DNA of 44,250 nucleotides from Sphingomonas sp. 28-63-12 (GTDB lineage Bacteria > Pseudomonadota > Alphaproteobacteria > Sphingomonadales > Sphingomonadaceae): assembly GCA_002281535.1 (NCBI GenBank), contig NCGD01000019.1, positions 1 through 44,250 of the forward strand, in the 5' to 3' direction. How positions within the stretch are numbered: the first letter of the stretch is position 1; the number at the start of each line of letters is the position of its first letter. Of the stretch, positions 7,552 to 16,756 are shown piece after piece. The position numbers and the translations under genes were made by a program. The notes under the pieces were generated by a model, which had not been told where the DNA came from, made no database searches, and saw only the letters and a list, made by a program, of their open reading frames with translations.

Positions 7552-9162
7552 ATGTTCGCGATTGATCGACCCCTTTCTGACGCCCTGCTCAGCGATCTGC
7601 GTCGCGCGGTAGTGCGATATTTCAGGATCGATCAGCTGAGCCGGGCAGATCGGGTTGCGGCGACGAGCCGGACGATCGTTCGGTTCGTGCCGCTGAACAT
7701 AGTAACGGCAGCGGGCATGAGCGCGACTTATGCGATCCGGTTCAACAAGCCGCTGATCCTCTTGTCGGGGTTGCCGGTGGTGCTCGTCGTCCTCCTTTCA
7801 CTCGCGCTGTTTCGGGGGCGCTTGTTGCCCCGCTGGCGCCTGAGCGATGAGCAAGCGGATCGATGGATGGTCAGCTATGCGGTCGCCATTGCAGTCGCTT
7901 GGTTCGTGATGCTCGGGGCACTCGATGCCGGGCCACTCAGCGAAGACCGCGTCGGCATTTCCTGCGTCAACGTCGCCGTCATCTGCATTGGCGGCACGAT
8001 CTTCACGTTGGTGCCGGCGGCAGGCCTGGCCTTCATGGCAATCCTTGGCGCGCGGCTGGCGATCGATCTGGGGATGATCGTTTCGGTCCCCGCTTTCTAT
8101 ATCGGGGCGATTATTGCTTTCGTGCTGACCTTGTTTGGCATGGCGACTGGCCAGGCACAGCTTTTTGCCGATCGAATGCGCGCAGGCGTGGATCTGGCCG
8201 CGCTGGAACAACGACGGATTGAGGATGAACGGCGCGCGACAGAGAGCAGGCATGCGCTCGAGCGCGAACATGAGCGCCGCCAGTCAATTGAACAACAACG
8301 CCTTGCCGATCAGCAGCGCCGGATGATGGCCGATCATGCTCAGCGCTTTGAAACATCCGTCGTCGCCGCTGTTGATATTCTCAGCACGGCTGCGCGCGAA
8401 CTGGGCGGGCTGACCGGTCGGCTCGCTCATCTCGGCGAAACCAGCGACAATTCGGTGGCGACCGTCGGTCAGCGGGCCGTCACGGTGGCGGCGTCCATGG
8501 CATCGGTCCAGCAGGCTGCCGCCGATATGCGTATCGCGATCGCGGATATCTCGCAGGAAGTAACCGTGCAGGTCGATGTCACCACAAGCGCTGAACGTGC
8601 CTTTGCGACCGCCCGGGCACAATCGGACGCGCTGCTCGAAAGCAGCCTCCTGGTGCGCGGCATTACGAGCGAGATTGAACGCATTGCGCAGCGCACCAAC
8701 ACGCTTGCCCTGAATGCCTTGATCGAAGCGGCGCAAACGGGCGAAGCGGGCGCAGGCTTCGCTGTCGTTGCGGGCGAGGTGAAGGCACTTGCAGCACAAA
8801 CCCGGTCTGCAGCGATTGCGATTGGCAGGCATATTGCCGCTATGGATGGCAATGCCGGGGATGTCGCCAGGTCGGTCGACGTGATCGCCAGCGATTTGAC
8901 GAGGATCACGACCGGCGCGAACGATATCGCGCGCGCCATTGACCAGCAGCGCCGGGCTACGGATGACATCTTTGCAGGGGTCGGCACTGCGACCGATGGT
9001 GCGCAGACCGTCCAGGCCGATTTGCGCATTCTGGCGGAGCAGGCCGCCCGCGCGAAAGCATTTGCCGAGACAATCGAAAAACTGGCCGTAAACATTGGCG
9101 GGCAATCCGCCGATCTCGGGGCCGCCAGTGACGCCTTCGGTGCCCGGTTAAGGGGTGGTTGA
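7552..9162 (+). CDS. Methyl-accepting chemotaxis protein with multi-pass membrane sensor, no HAMP
   Basis: A chemoreceptor-type signalling protein of 536 residues. Roughly six hydrophobic segments between residues 44 and 200 form a compact membrane module (for example LILLSGLPVVLVVLLSLALF at 68-87 and FYIGAIIAFVLTLFGMATG at 182-200), with no large periplasmic ligand domain. A charged coiled coil (about 208-262) then leads to the cytoplasmic four-helix bundle. The hairpin tip is at 378-416: IAQRTNTLALNALIEAAQTG followed by EAGAGFAVVAGEVKALAAQT, the CheA/CheW contact region. I see no HAMP motif. The signalling domain is short for a classic receptor. No che genes are nearby, so it is an orphan. 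Its last 15 bases overlap the end of mutS on the other strand. Confidence 0.9.
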   Translation: MFAIDRPLSDALLSDLRRAVVRYFRIDQLSRADRVAATSRTIVRFVPLNIVTAAGMSATYAIRFNKPLILLSGLPVVLVVLLSLALFRGRLLPRWRLSDEQADRWMVSYAVAIAVAWFVMLGALDAGPLSEDRVGISCVNVAVICIGGTIFTLVPAAGLAFMAILGARLAIDLGMIVSVPAFYIGAIIAFVLTLFGMATGQAQLFADRMRAGVDLAALEQRRIEDERRATESRHALEREHERRQSIEQQRLADQQRRMMADHAQRFETSVVAAVDILSTAARELGGLTGRLAHLGETSDNSVATVGQRAVTVAASMASVQQAAADMRIAIADISQEVTVQVDVTTSAERAFATARAQSDALLESSLLVRGITSEIERIAQRTNTLALNALIEAAQTGEAGAGFAVVAGEVKALAAQTRSAAIAIGRHIAAMDGNAGDVARSVDVIASDLTRITTGANDIARAIDQQRRATDDIFAGVGTATDGAQTVQADLRILAEQAARAKAFAETIEKLAVNIGGQSADLGAASDAFGARLRGG

Positions 9163-11763
9163 AGGGCCTTCCCCGGCGATCGATTTCAGCTGATACAGCA
9201 AGTCGAGTGCCTCGCGCGGGCTGAGCGTATCGACATCAATCTCTTCCATCCGCATGCGCAACGGATCGCGCTGGTCTTCCTTGACCTCTGCCGCCGCTGC
9301 AAAAAGGGGCAGGTCGTCCAGCCCCGCCGCCAGTCCGCCGGTCTTGGCGCGGCCCGCCTCCAGCTTGGCCAACACCGATTTGGCGCGCGCGATCGTTGCC
9401 GGGGGCAATCCCGCCAGCCGCGCCACCGCCAGCCCATAGCTGCGATCCGCCGGCCCTTCGGATACCTCGTGGAGCAGCACGAGCTCCCCCTTCCATTCAC
9501 GGGCGCGGACATGGTGGAGGGTGAGCGCGTCGCAGCGCTCGGCAAGCCGGGTCAGCTCGTGATAATGGGTGGCGAACAGGCAGCGGCAGCGATTATCTTC
9601 ATGGATCGCCTCGACCACCGCCCAGGCGATGGCGAGCCCGTCATAGGTGCTCGTTCCGCGCCCCACCTCGTCGAGGATGACGAAGCTGTGCGGCGTCGCC
9701 TGCGCAAGAATGGCGGCGGTTTCGACCATTTCGACCATGAAGGTCGATCGCCCGCGCGCAAGATTGTCCGACGCGCCGACGCGGCTGAACAACCGGTCGA
9801 CCAGCCCCAGCGTCGCGCTGGTCGCGGGCACATAGCTGCCGGCCTGCGCCAGCACCGCGATCAGTGCGTTCTGGCGTAGAAAGGTGGATTTGCCGCCCAT
9901 GTTCGGCCCGGTCACCAGCCAGAGCCGGCTATCCGCCGACAGCCGGCAATCATTGGCGACAAAGCGCCCGCCAGCCCTGGCCACCGCCGCCTCGACCACG
10001 GGGTGCCGGCCGCCCGTAATCTCGAAACAGGCGTCATCGACCAGCGCCGGTCGCGCCCAGCCGCCCTCGCTCGCGCGCTCGGCCAGCCCGGCTGCGACAT
10101 CGAGCCGGGCAAGCGCATCGGCGGTGGCGGCGATGCCCTCCCGCCCGGCGAGCGCGGTGTCGGTCAGCTCCTCCAGATGCGCGGCTTCGGCGGCCAGCGC
10201 ATGCGCGCCCGCCTGCGTCACCTTCAGCGCGACATCGTGCAGATCGGGCGCGTTGAAGCGGACCGCGCCGGCCATGGTCTGGCGATGGGTGAAGCCGCTG
10301 TCGGGCCGCATCAGCGGATCGGCCGCGCGTGCCGGCACTTCGATATGATAGCCCAGCACGCCGTTATGCCGGATCTTGAGCGCGGCGATGCCGGTGCGCT
10401 GCCGATACTCGGCCTCGAGCGCGGCGATTGCCCGCCGGCCGCCCGCCCCGGAATCGCGCAGATCGTCAAGCGCGGCGTCAAAGCCCGGCGCGATATAGCC
10501 GCCTGCGCCGGCCTCGATCGGCGGCGACGCGACCAGCGCGCGCTGCAGCAGATCGATCAGTGCGCCATGCCCGCGCAACTGCGGGGCGAGCCGGGCAAGC
10601 AGCGCCGGGGGGCGCTCGATCCGGTCAAGCCGGTCGCCCAGCCGCCACGCCGCATCGAGCCCGTCGCGCAGCTGCCCCAGATCGCGCGGTGCGCCGCGCC
10701 CCGCCGCCAGCCGCCCGAGCGCCCGGCCGATATCGGGGAGCGCCCGCAGGGTGCTGCGCAGGCTGTCGCGCAGGCCAGCATCGTCGTGGAATAGCTGCAC
10801 CAGATCGAGCCGCGCCTCGATCCGTAAGCGATCCATCAGCGGCGCGCCGATATCGGCGGCGAGCAGCCGCGCGCCGGCGCCGGTCACCGTCCGGTCGACG
10901 GCATCGAGCAAGCTGCCTTTGCGCGCGCCATTGGTGGTCACGGTCAGTTCCAGGCTCTCGCGCGTCGCTGCATCGATCGCCATGGCCTCACTGGTGCGTG
11001 CAAGCCGCGGCGGCCGCAAAAAGGGTAGCGACCCTTTCGCGGTATGATCGAGATAATTGACGAGCCCGCCCGCCGCCGCCAGCGCCGCGCGCGAAAACTG
11101 CCCGAAGCCGTCAAGCGTCGCGACGCCGAACAGCGCCTTTAGCCGCGCTTCGCCGCCGCTGCTGTCAAATTCGGCGCGCGGTCGCTGGCCGGTGGCGACA
11201 TCGTCGAACGCGGTTGCCTCCGACGCGATCGTCTCCGCGGGGGCGAGGCGCGCAATATCGGCGGTGAGCGATGCCGCATCGGTGTCGATGATCTCGAATC
11301 GTCCGGTCGAGACATCGGCAGCGGCAATCGCCACGCCGCCCGCCGCTTCGCCGATCGCCACGCACCAATTGGCGGTGCGCGCATCGAGCAGCGCTTCCTC
11401 GGTCAACGTCCCGGCCGTGACGACGCGGACAATCGCCCGGCTGACCAAGGTCTTGCCGCTGCGCTTCTTGGCGTCGGCGGGGCTTTCGGTCTGTTCGGCA
11501 ATTGCGACGCGGTGCCCGGCCTTGATGAGCCGCGCCAGATAGCCTTCTGCCGCATGCACCGGCACCCCGCACATCGGGATCGGCACGCCGTCATGCTCGC
11601 CGCGCGCGGTGAGCGCGATGTCAAGGCATGCGGCGGCGATCCGGGCATCGTCGAAGAACATCTCGAAGAAGTCGCCCATCCGGTAGAAGAGCAGGCAATC
11701 CTCGGCATCAGCCTTCAATGCCAGATATTGCGCCATCATGGGGGTGGGGGCAGTGGCGATCAT
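9148..11763 (-). CDS. mutS: DNA mismatch repair protein MutS
   Basis: MutS recognises mismatches and signals to MutL using ATP. The 871-residue protein is complete. Domain I has GDFFEMF with the mismatch-probing Phe32-x-Glu34. The clamp and lever regions follow. The C-terminal ATPase has Walker A TGPNMGGKSTFLRQ, the Walker B/signature block SFVILDEVGRGTSTYDGLAIAWA and the downstream H of FATHYHEL. The C-terminus ends in the short helix-turn-helix/dimer region LDLLYQLKS. ATG 11763 is used. Met9 or Met10 are possible alternatives, since the upstream region has no strong ribosome site. It overlaps the chemoreceptor tail to tail by 15 bases, leaving no room for a terminator between them. Confidence 0.98.
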   Translation of the reverse strand: MIATAPTPMMAQYLALKADAEDCLLFYRMGDFFEMFFDDARIAAACLDIALTARGEHDGVPIPMCGVPVHAAEGYLARLIKAGHRVAIAEQTESPADAKKRSGKTLVSRAIVRVVTAGTLTEEALLDARTANWCVAIGEAAGGVAIAAADVSTGRFEIIDTDAASLTADIARLAPAETIASEATAFDDVATGQRPRAEFDSSGGEARLKALFGVATLDGFGQFSRAALAAAGGLVNYLDHTAKGSLPFLRPPRLARTSEAMAIDAATRESLELTVTTNGARKGSLLDAVDRTVTGAGARLLAADIGAPLMDRLRIEARLDLVQLFHDDAGLRDSLRSTLRALPDIGRALGRLAAGRGAPRDLGQLRDGLDAAWRLGDRLDRIERPPALLARLAPQLRGHGALIDLLQRALVASPPIEAGAGGYIAPGFDAALDDLRDSGAGGRRAIAALEAEYRQRTGIAALKIRHNGVLGYHIEVPARAADPLMRPDSGFTHRQTMAGAVRFNAPDLHDVALKVTQAGAHALAAEAAHLEELTDTALAGREGIAATADALARLDVAAGLAERASEGGWARPALVDDACFEITGGRHPVVEAAVARAGGRFVANDCRLSADSRLWLVTGPNMGGKSTFLRQNALIAVLAQAGSYVPATSATLGLVDRLFSRVGASDNLARGRSTFMVEMVETAAILAQATPHSFVILDEVGRGTSTYDGLAIAWAVVEAIHEDNRCRCLFATHYHELTRLAERCDALTLHHVRAREWKGELVLLHEVSEGPADRSYGLAVARLAGLPPATIARAKSVLAKLEAGRAKTGGLAAGLDDLPLFAAAAEVKEDQRDPLRMRMEEIDVDTLSPREALDLLYQLKSIAGEGPSTTP

Positions 11764-11870
11764 CGCTGCGGTGATACAGCGAAGCCTCCCATGTTCAAGG
11801 CAGTGCGCGCCAGGGGTGGAAGAAACGGCCCCGCGCCCGTAAGGACTGACTATCTGCTGAAGGGCCAGCC

Positions 11871-14135
11871 ATGACTGATGAATCGACCGTCCAGTTTTCC
11901 GAGCGCGAAGCGCTGCTGTTCCATTCGGAGGGGCGGCCGGGCAAGATCGAGATCATCGCCTCCAAGCCGATGGCGACGCAGCGCGATCTGGCGCTGGCCT
12001 ATTCGCCCGGCGTTGCGATCCCGGTGCGGGCCATCCACGAAAACCCGGCGGCGGCCTATGAATATACCGCCAAGGGCAATCTGGTCGCGGTGATCTCCAA
12101 CGGCACCGCCATTCTCGGCATGGGCAATTTGGGCGCGCTCGCCTCCAAGCCGGTGATGGAAGGCAAGGCCGTGCTGTTCAAGCGCTTTGCCGATGTCGAC
12201 GCGATCGATATCGAACTGGCGACCGAAGATCCCGAAGCGATCATCAATGCCGTCGCGCTGATGGAGCCCAGCTTTGGCGGCATCAACCTTGAAGACATCA
12301 AGGCGCCCGAATGCTTCATCATCGAACAGGCGCTGAAAGAGCGCATGAATATCCCGGTGATGCATGACGATCAGCATGGCACCGCGATCATCGCCGCTGC
12401 CGGCCTGATCAACGCACTGTTCCTGACCGGGCGCGATATCAAGGATACCCGCATCGTGATGAACGGCGCCGGCGCTGCCGCGATCGCCTGTGCCGAGCTG
12501 ATCAAGGCGATGGGCCTGCCGCACGACCATTTGATCATGTGCGACCGGACCGGGGTGATCTACCAGGGTCGTGAAGACGGCGACATGAACCAATGGAAAT
12601 CGGCGCACGCCGCCAAGACCGACTGCCGCACGCTCGAAGAGGCGCTTGATGGCGCCGATGTCTTCATGGGCCTGTCCGCCAAGGGCGCGCTGCCCGCCGA
12701 ATATCTGATGAAGATGGCGGCGAAACCAATCATCTTCGCCATGGCCAATCCCGATCCGGAGATCACGCCGCCCGATGCCAAGCGGGTCCGCCCCGACGTG
12801 ATCATCGCCACCGGCCGGTCCGATTATCCGAACCAGGTCAATAACGTGCTTGGCTTCCCGTTCATCTTCCGCGGCGCGCTCGACGTGCGCGCAACGGCGA
12901 TCAACAATGAAATGAAGGTCGCCGCCGCCAACGCGCTGGCCGCGCTCGCGCGCCAGCAGGTGCCAGAGGAAGTCGCCGTCGCCTATGGTGTCCGCCACAG
13001 TTTCGGCGTCGATTACATCATCCCCGCGCCCTTCGATCCGCGGCTGATGGAGATCGTCCCCGTCGCCGTCGCGCAGGCAGCGATGGATTCGGGCGTTGCC
13101 ACCAAGCCGATCCTCGACATGGAGGCGTATCGCCAGTCGCTCCGCGCCCGGCTCAACCCCACCACCTCGGTGCTGACGCTGGCCTATGAAAGCGCGCGGG
13201 CCAATCCCAAGCGGGTGCTGTTCGCCGAAGGTGAAGAAGAAGTGGTGCTGCGCGCGGCGATCGAATTCAAGGCGGGCGGTTACGGCGTGCCGGTGCTGGT
13301 CGGCCGCGATGATGTGTATGATCGCCTCCGCGCCCTCGGCGTCACCGATCCCGAAAGCTATGAGCTGCACAACAGCCGCAACTCGCCGCTCGTCCCCAAG
13401 ATGGTCGACTTCCTCTACGAACGCCTCAAGCGCCGCGGCTATCTCCACCGCGATTGCGAACGGATGATCAATCAGGATCGCAACATCTTTGGCGCGGTGA
13501 TGCTGCAGCTGGGCGAGGCCGATGTCATGATCAGCGGCATCACCCGGCCCTATGCGCAGACGATGCGCGAGGTGCGCCGCGTGATCGATCCGATCAAGGG
13601 CCGCACCGCCTTTGGCATCCACCTGATGGTCGGCAAGACGCACACCGTGTTCATGGCGGATACGACGATCAACGAGCGCCCGACCGCCGAGGAACTCGCC
13701 GACATCGCCGAACAGACCGCGCTCGTCGCCAAGCGGATGGGCCATGTGCCGCGCGTCGCGTTCCTCAGCTATTCGAACTTCGGCAACCCCGAAGGGCGCT
13801 GGCTGGAAAATATCCGCAATGCGGTGTGCGTGTTGAACGATCGCCAGGTCAGCTTCGAATATGAAGGCGAAATGGCGCCCGACGTCGCGCTCAACCCCAA
13901 ACAGCTCGCCAACTACCCCTTCGCCCGCCTCTCCGGCCCCGCCAATGTGCTGATCATGCCCGGCCTGCAAAGCGCCAACATCTCCGCCAAGCTGCTGCGG
14001 GAGTTGGGCGGCGATGCTGTGATCGGGCCCATGCTGGTCGGCATGGAAAAGAGCGTCCAGATCGCGCCGATGACGAGCACCGCGAGTGAGCTGGTGACGC
14101 TGGCGGTGTTGGCGGCGGGCGGGATTGCTGGGTAG
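11871..14135 (+). CDS. maeB: NADP-dependent malic enzyme fused to phosphotransacetylase-like domain
   Basis: It converts malate to pyruvate and CO2 with NADP+, linking the TCA cycle to pyruvate and NADPH supply. Residues 1 to about 430 are the malic enzyme part: AYSPGVAIPVRAI, GNLGALASKPVMEGKAVLFK, the substrate/metal segment NLEDIKAPECF and HDDQHGTAI, then the Rossmann motif VMNGAGAAAIACAELI. Residues of about 440-754 are a phosphate acetyl/butyryltransferase-like domain (ESARANPKRVLFAEGEEEVV, ending QIAPMTSTASELVTLAVLAA), generally regulatory in MaeB-type fusions. The 754-residue length is standard. The start is supported by GAAGGG upstream of ATG 11871. A 778-codon frame on the opposite strand is only a codon-composition shadow. 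Confidence 0.96.
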   Translation: MTDESTVQFSEREALLFHSEGRPGKIEIIASKPMATQRDLALAYSPGVAIPVRAIHENPAAAYEYTAKGNLVAVISNGTAILGMGNLGALASKPVMEGKAVLFKRFADVDAIDIELATEDPEAIINAVALMEPSFGGINLEDIKAPECFIIEQALKERMNIPVMHDDQHGTAIIAAAGLINALFLTGRDIKDTRIVMNGAGAAAIACAELIKAMGLPHDHLIMCDRTGVIYQGREDGDMNQWKSAHAAKTDCRTLEEALDGADVFMGLSAKGALPAEYLMKMAAKPIIFAMANPDPEITPPDAKRVRPDVIIATGRSDYPNQVNNVLGFPFIFRGALDVRATAINNEMKVAAANALAALARQQVPEEVAVAYGVRHSFGVDYIIPAPFDPRLMEIVPVAVAQAAMDSGVATKPILDMEAYRQSLRARLNPTTSVLTLAYESARANPKRVLFAEGEEEVVLRAAIEFKAGGYGVPVLVGRDDVYDRLRALGVTDPESYELHNSRNSPLVPKMVDFLYERLKRRGYLHRDCERMINQDRNIFGAVMLQLGEADVMISGITRPYAQTMREVRRVIDPIKGRTAFGIHLMVGKTHTVFMADTTINERPTAEELADIAEQTALVAKRMGHVPRVAFLSYSNFGNPEGRWLENIRNAVCVLNDRQVSFEYEGEMAPDVALNPKQLANYPFARLSGPANVLIMPGLQSANISAKLLRELGGDAVIGPMLVGMEKSVQIAPMTSTASELVTLAVLAAGGIAG

Positions 14136-14259
14136 GGGGGGTGGCGTTTGGGTTGGGTAGGGCCGGTTGCGGCATCGGTTGAGCAAGGCGTGTGTAGACC
14201 TTACCTAAAGGGACGGCTTCGCGCCCCAATCTCGGCCGTTCGTCGTTAGCCTTTGTGCT

Positions 14260-14331
14260 CGCAAAAACGGCCAGTCAGAACGCTCATATCCGAAGGCAGT
14301 GTACACAGGTTCGACTCCTGTCTTTGCGCCA
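14260..14331 (+). other. tRNA-like 3' end (degenerate tRNA or attachment-site remnant)
   Basis: The last third reads like a real tRNA. A 5-bp T-stem, ACAGG/CCTGT, encloses the canonical loop TTCGACT (14306-14322). Next is CTTTGCG and an encoded CCA (14329-14331). CGCAAA at 14260-14265 can pair with TTTGCG to close an acceptor stem. The middle part does not fold: no D-arm or anticodon stem can be drawn, although CTCATA and CCGAAGG resemble the anticodon region of initiator tRNA. It lies between maeB and the AAA_13 ATPase, where an integrating element would leave a tRNA-end copy. I infer a tRNA fragment; a functional tRNA is unlikely. Confidence 0.4.
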
Positions 14332-14407
14332 ATTCTTTAGCATCTCAACTTCGGTTTCTAAAGGCGGGGTGCCCTCCGGAACAACGGCTAAGGTATATCG
14401 GCTGACC

Positions 14408-16756
14408 CTAAGGGTCGCCCAGAAGGTTCACAGCCGGGGAAGGTCGGGCGGCACCCGCCGAGGCTGGCGCCGACTTTCTCGCGCCGATCAGCTCAAGCGC
14501 GTCAGCCGCGACCACCCGGAGCTCGTCAGGATCGACGCCGCGCTTTAATACTACGACGGCGTTGTCTCCTTGGTGCTTGTCGCACGTCGCGTCATTACAG
14601 TTATCGAGTCGCCCGAGGTCCCGATGGCAGGGATGCGACGCGCCCTCGTCTGTGATGTCGCGGACGATCTGCCCGAGGTTCCGGTCGTGGGCGAAGTAGG
14701 CCGTGTACGACCGCCGGTAGTGCGTCTCCAGCACCTGCCGCACCTTAAGCACGACGTCATCTGCGTTGCCCGTGCGCTCGTCGACGAAGGCGACGAGCTC
14801 TTCCGTCAACTTCGCGTGGCCCGCGCGGCAAAGCTTATCGAGGTCGACGGCTGTGGCGCACGACCATTCGTCTCCACCGTCGAACTCGATCTGGAATGCG
14901 GCGCACGAGACGCCCACGCAGCGCCGCTCGACCTCGCGTAGCAGAAACTCGTCGTGCGAGAGGACAATCACCTGTAGGCACCGGCCGCACAAGTCCTTGA
15001 TCGCGTTCACTGTCTCGCGGCGCCGGTGGCTGTCGTGGCTGCTGAGGGGGTCGTCAACAACCAAAGTCTTGCAATCGAGGGTGGCGTCATTGTCGAGCTT
15101 CGCGAGGAAGAAGGCGAGCGCGAGCGTCGTCTTGTCACCCGCCGAGAGGGTGTTCCTGAATGTCGGTATGGTGTCGGCCTGTCGCCCCCGGCCGCGAGAG
15201 ACGGTTTCGCCCTTGATGAGCAGGCCGTAGTCCGCCTGACCGGCGTTGCCCTGCATGCTGTTGGTAATCTTCGAGATGGTGAAGTTGGCGCTAAACCGGC
15301 CGAGGTAGTAGTTCACCCGCTGATGGTAGTGCTCGGCGGCGCCCTCGTTCGCCTTCTTGAGCGCCTTTTGAATCTTGGTGCGGGTGTTCTTCGCTCGCTC
15401 GTCGCGACGCTTTGCGCGGTAGTATGCGTCGACGCGGCTCTGGACGCCCAGGTCATGTCGCGCGATGCGCTTTTTGACGTTATCGCGCGCGAGGGTGGCG
15501 GCCGCCTCGGTCGTGGGCGCAGCGGCTACGGCCCTCTTCGTGACCTCGTTGATGGCCTCAACGGCGGCGTTGTACTTGTCGAGGAGCTCACGGGCGGAGT
15601 TTAGCGACGCGCCCACGGCGGCGAGCTCGTCGATCGCCTCGATCACGTCGAGCGGCGACGACCTCTTGCGGTCGAGCAACGCCTTGGCGTCGCGGTGGGC
15701 GTCGGCGATGTGGGCGCCGAGTTCCGAGACGTCCGGCAGCTCCTCGCCCAGCGCCACGTAATCGGCCCACTTCGTGGCCCAATCGGCATTCGTGGCGATC
15801 TTGCCCGCAAGGGCCGTCCGGGCGTCCTCGCCCAAGCCGTCCTCAAGCTCGGTCGCTGCGGCGGTGATTGTTCCAAGGTGGGCCTTGTAGGTCTCGCCAA
15901 AGATTTGCCCGTATAGTGAGACCATGCCTTCTGCGTTGACGTCGTCGCGCCCGCAGAGGGGACAGGCGTCATCGTGGATGTGCTCAACGCCGTAGCTAAT
16001 CCACGCCTCGCCCTTCTTGTCGAAGCCGAAGCGCTTGAAGTGTTCGAGGAGGCGCCCGCGCGCGGATGCGTCGATGTGGGCGATAGTGCCGGCGAGTACC
16101 GCCGCGAGGCCGCCGGGCAGCTCAGGCATAATCAGTGCTTCCAGCGCTTTGAGAGCAGCGATCTTTTCTGCCTGCTGGACCGCCTTGAGACCCCGCTCTG
16201 CCGCGTCGAGCCGCCTCGCGTAGTCAGGGTTCGGCCCGAGCGCGAAAAACTCCTCCTTGCTTATGTCGAAGGGGACGTCATCAGCTAGCGCGGCCTCGGC
16301 GTCCTTCAGGGCGGTAGCGCAAGACTTCGTGATGGTGTTGAAGCGCTCAAGGTGCTTCGCGAGCCGAACGCCGTCCTCGCCGATGATGACCGAGAATAGA
16401 CCGCGGTCGTGGGCGAGGTCGATCAGCTCCCCTGCGTAGACGTTGTCGGTGATGAACGTCGTGTCGAAGACCTCCACCGGGGCGCCCTTCGTGTTCCACG
16501 CGCCGTTCTTAAACACGATGTTTCCTGCGGCAGCGATTAGCGCGACCTCGGGGGCCGCCCCGCCGTTCCCCAGTGATTGTCGGCCCAACACCGTCGCCGC
16601 CTCTCCGTCCCGGGCAGCGCGTAGCACTGAGGTGAGCGTAGACTTTCCCCGGCCATTCCGCCCGTAGAACAGCGTAAGCTTTTCCAGTTTCGGCGCGTTA
16701 GGCGTGTCGAATGCGCGAAGTACGCCGACATTCCGGATGACGATCTTGCTCAACAT
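14408..16756 (-). CDS. AAA_13-family SMC-like ATPase (PrrC/RloC-like), putative defence protein
   Basis: An ABC/SMC-type ATPase of 782 residues. Walker A GRNGRGKST is at 32-40 and the ABC signature LSAGD at 537-541. Walker B LVVDDP (565-570) is followed by SSHD, and the H-loop LSHDEF is near 599-604. Between the ATPase halves lies a long helical region with CPLC at 265-268, the single C-x-x-C zinc-hook-like motif also seen in RloC and many AAA_13 proteins. The C-terminus (about 640-782) has VRQVLETHYRR and a Cys/His-rich stretch (C710, C720, C725, H728). The family includes the anticodon nuclease PrrC, but I cannot align its Arg-Glu-His triad, so nuclease activity is unproven. It stands alone between housekeeping genes, has no partner methylase, and its 3' end faces a tRNA-like sequence, suggesting transfer. 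Confidence 0.85.
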   Translation of the reverse strand: MLSKIVIRNVGVLRAFDTPNAPKLEKLTLFYGRNGRGKSTLTSVLRAARDGEAATVLGRQSLGNGGAAPEVALIAAAGNIVFKNGAWNTKGAPVEVFDTTFITDNVYAGELIDLAHDRGLFSVIIGEDGVRLAKHLERFNTITKSCATALKDAEAALADDVPFDISKEEFFALGPNPDYARRLDAAERGLKAVQQAEKIAALKALEALIMPELPGGLAAVLAGTIAHIDASARGRLLEHFKRFGFDKKGEAWISYGVEHIHDDACPLCGRDDVNAEGMVSLYGQIFGETYKAHLGTITAAATELEDGLGEDARTALAGKIATNADWATKWADYVALGEELPDVSELGAHIADAHRDAKALLDRKRSSPLDVIEAIDELAAVGASLNSARELLDKYNAAVEAINEVTKRAVAAAPTTEAAATLARDNVKKRIARHDLGVQSRVDAYYRAKRRDERAKNTRTKIQKALKKANEGAAEHYHQRVNYYLGRFSANFTISKITNSMQGNAGQADYGLLIKGETVSRGRGRQADTIPTFRNTLSAGDKTTLALAFFLAKLDNDATLDCKTLVVDDPLSSHDSHRRRETVNAIKDLCGRCLQVIVLSHDEFLLREVERRCVGVSCAAFQIEFDGGDEWSCATAVDLDKLCRAGHAKLTEELVAFVDERTGNADDVVLKVRQVLETHYRRSYTAYFAHDRNLGQIVRDITDEGASHPCHRDLGRLDNCNDATCDKHQGDNAVVVLKRGVDPDELRVVAADALELIGARKSAPASAGAARPSPAVNLLGDP

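Noticed and set aside
11850-14186. A 778-codon open frame antisense to maeB
   Set aside because: It mirrors maeB almost exactly, its product is His/Asp/Arg-rich with no domain, and GC-rich third positions routinely keep the antisense frame open.
14408-16756. Restriction-modification linked anticodon nuclease system (prr-like)
   Set aside because: No hsd or other modification genes flank the ATPase, so a true Prr locus is not supported; only the ATPase family resemblance stands.
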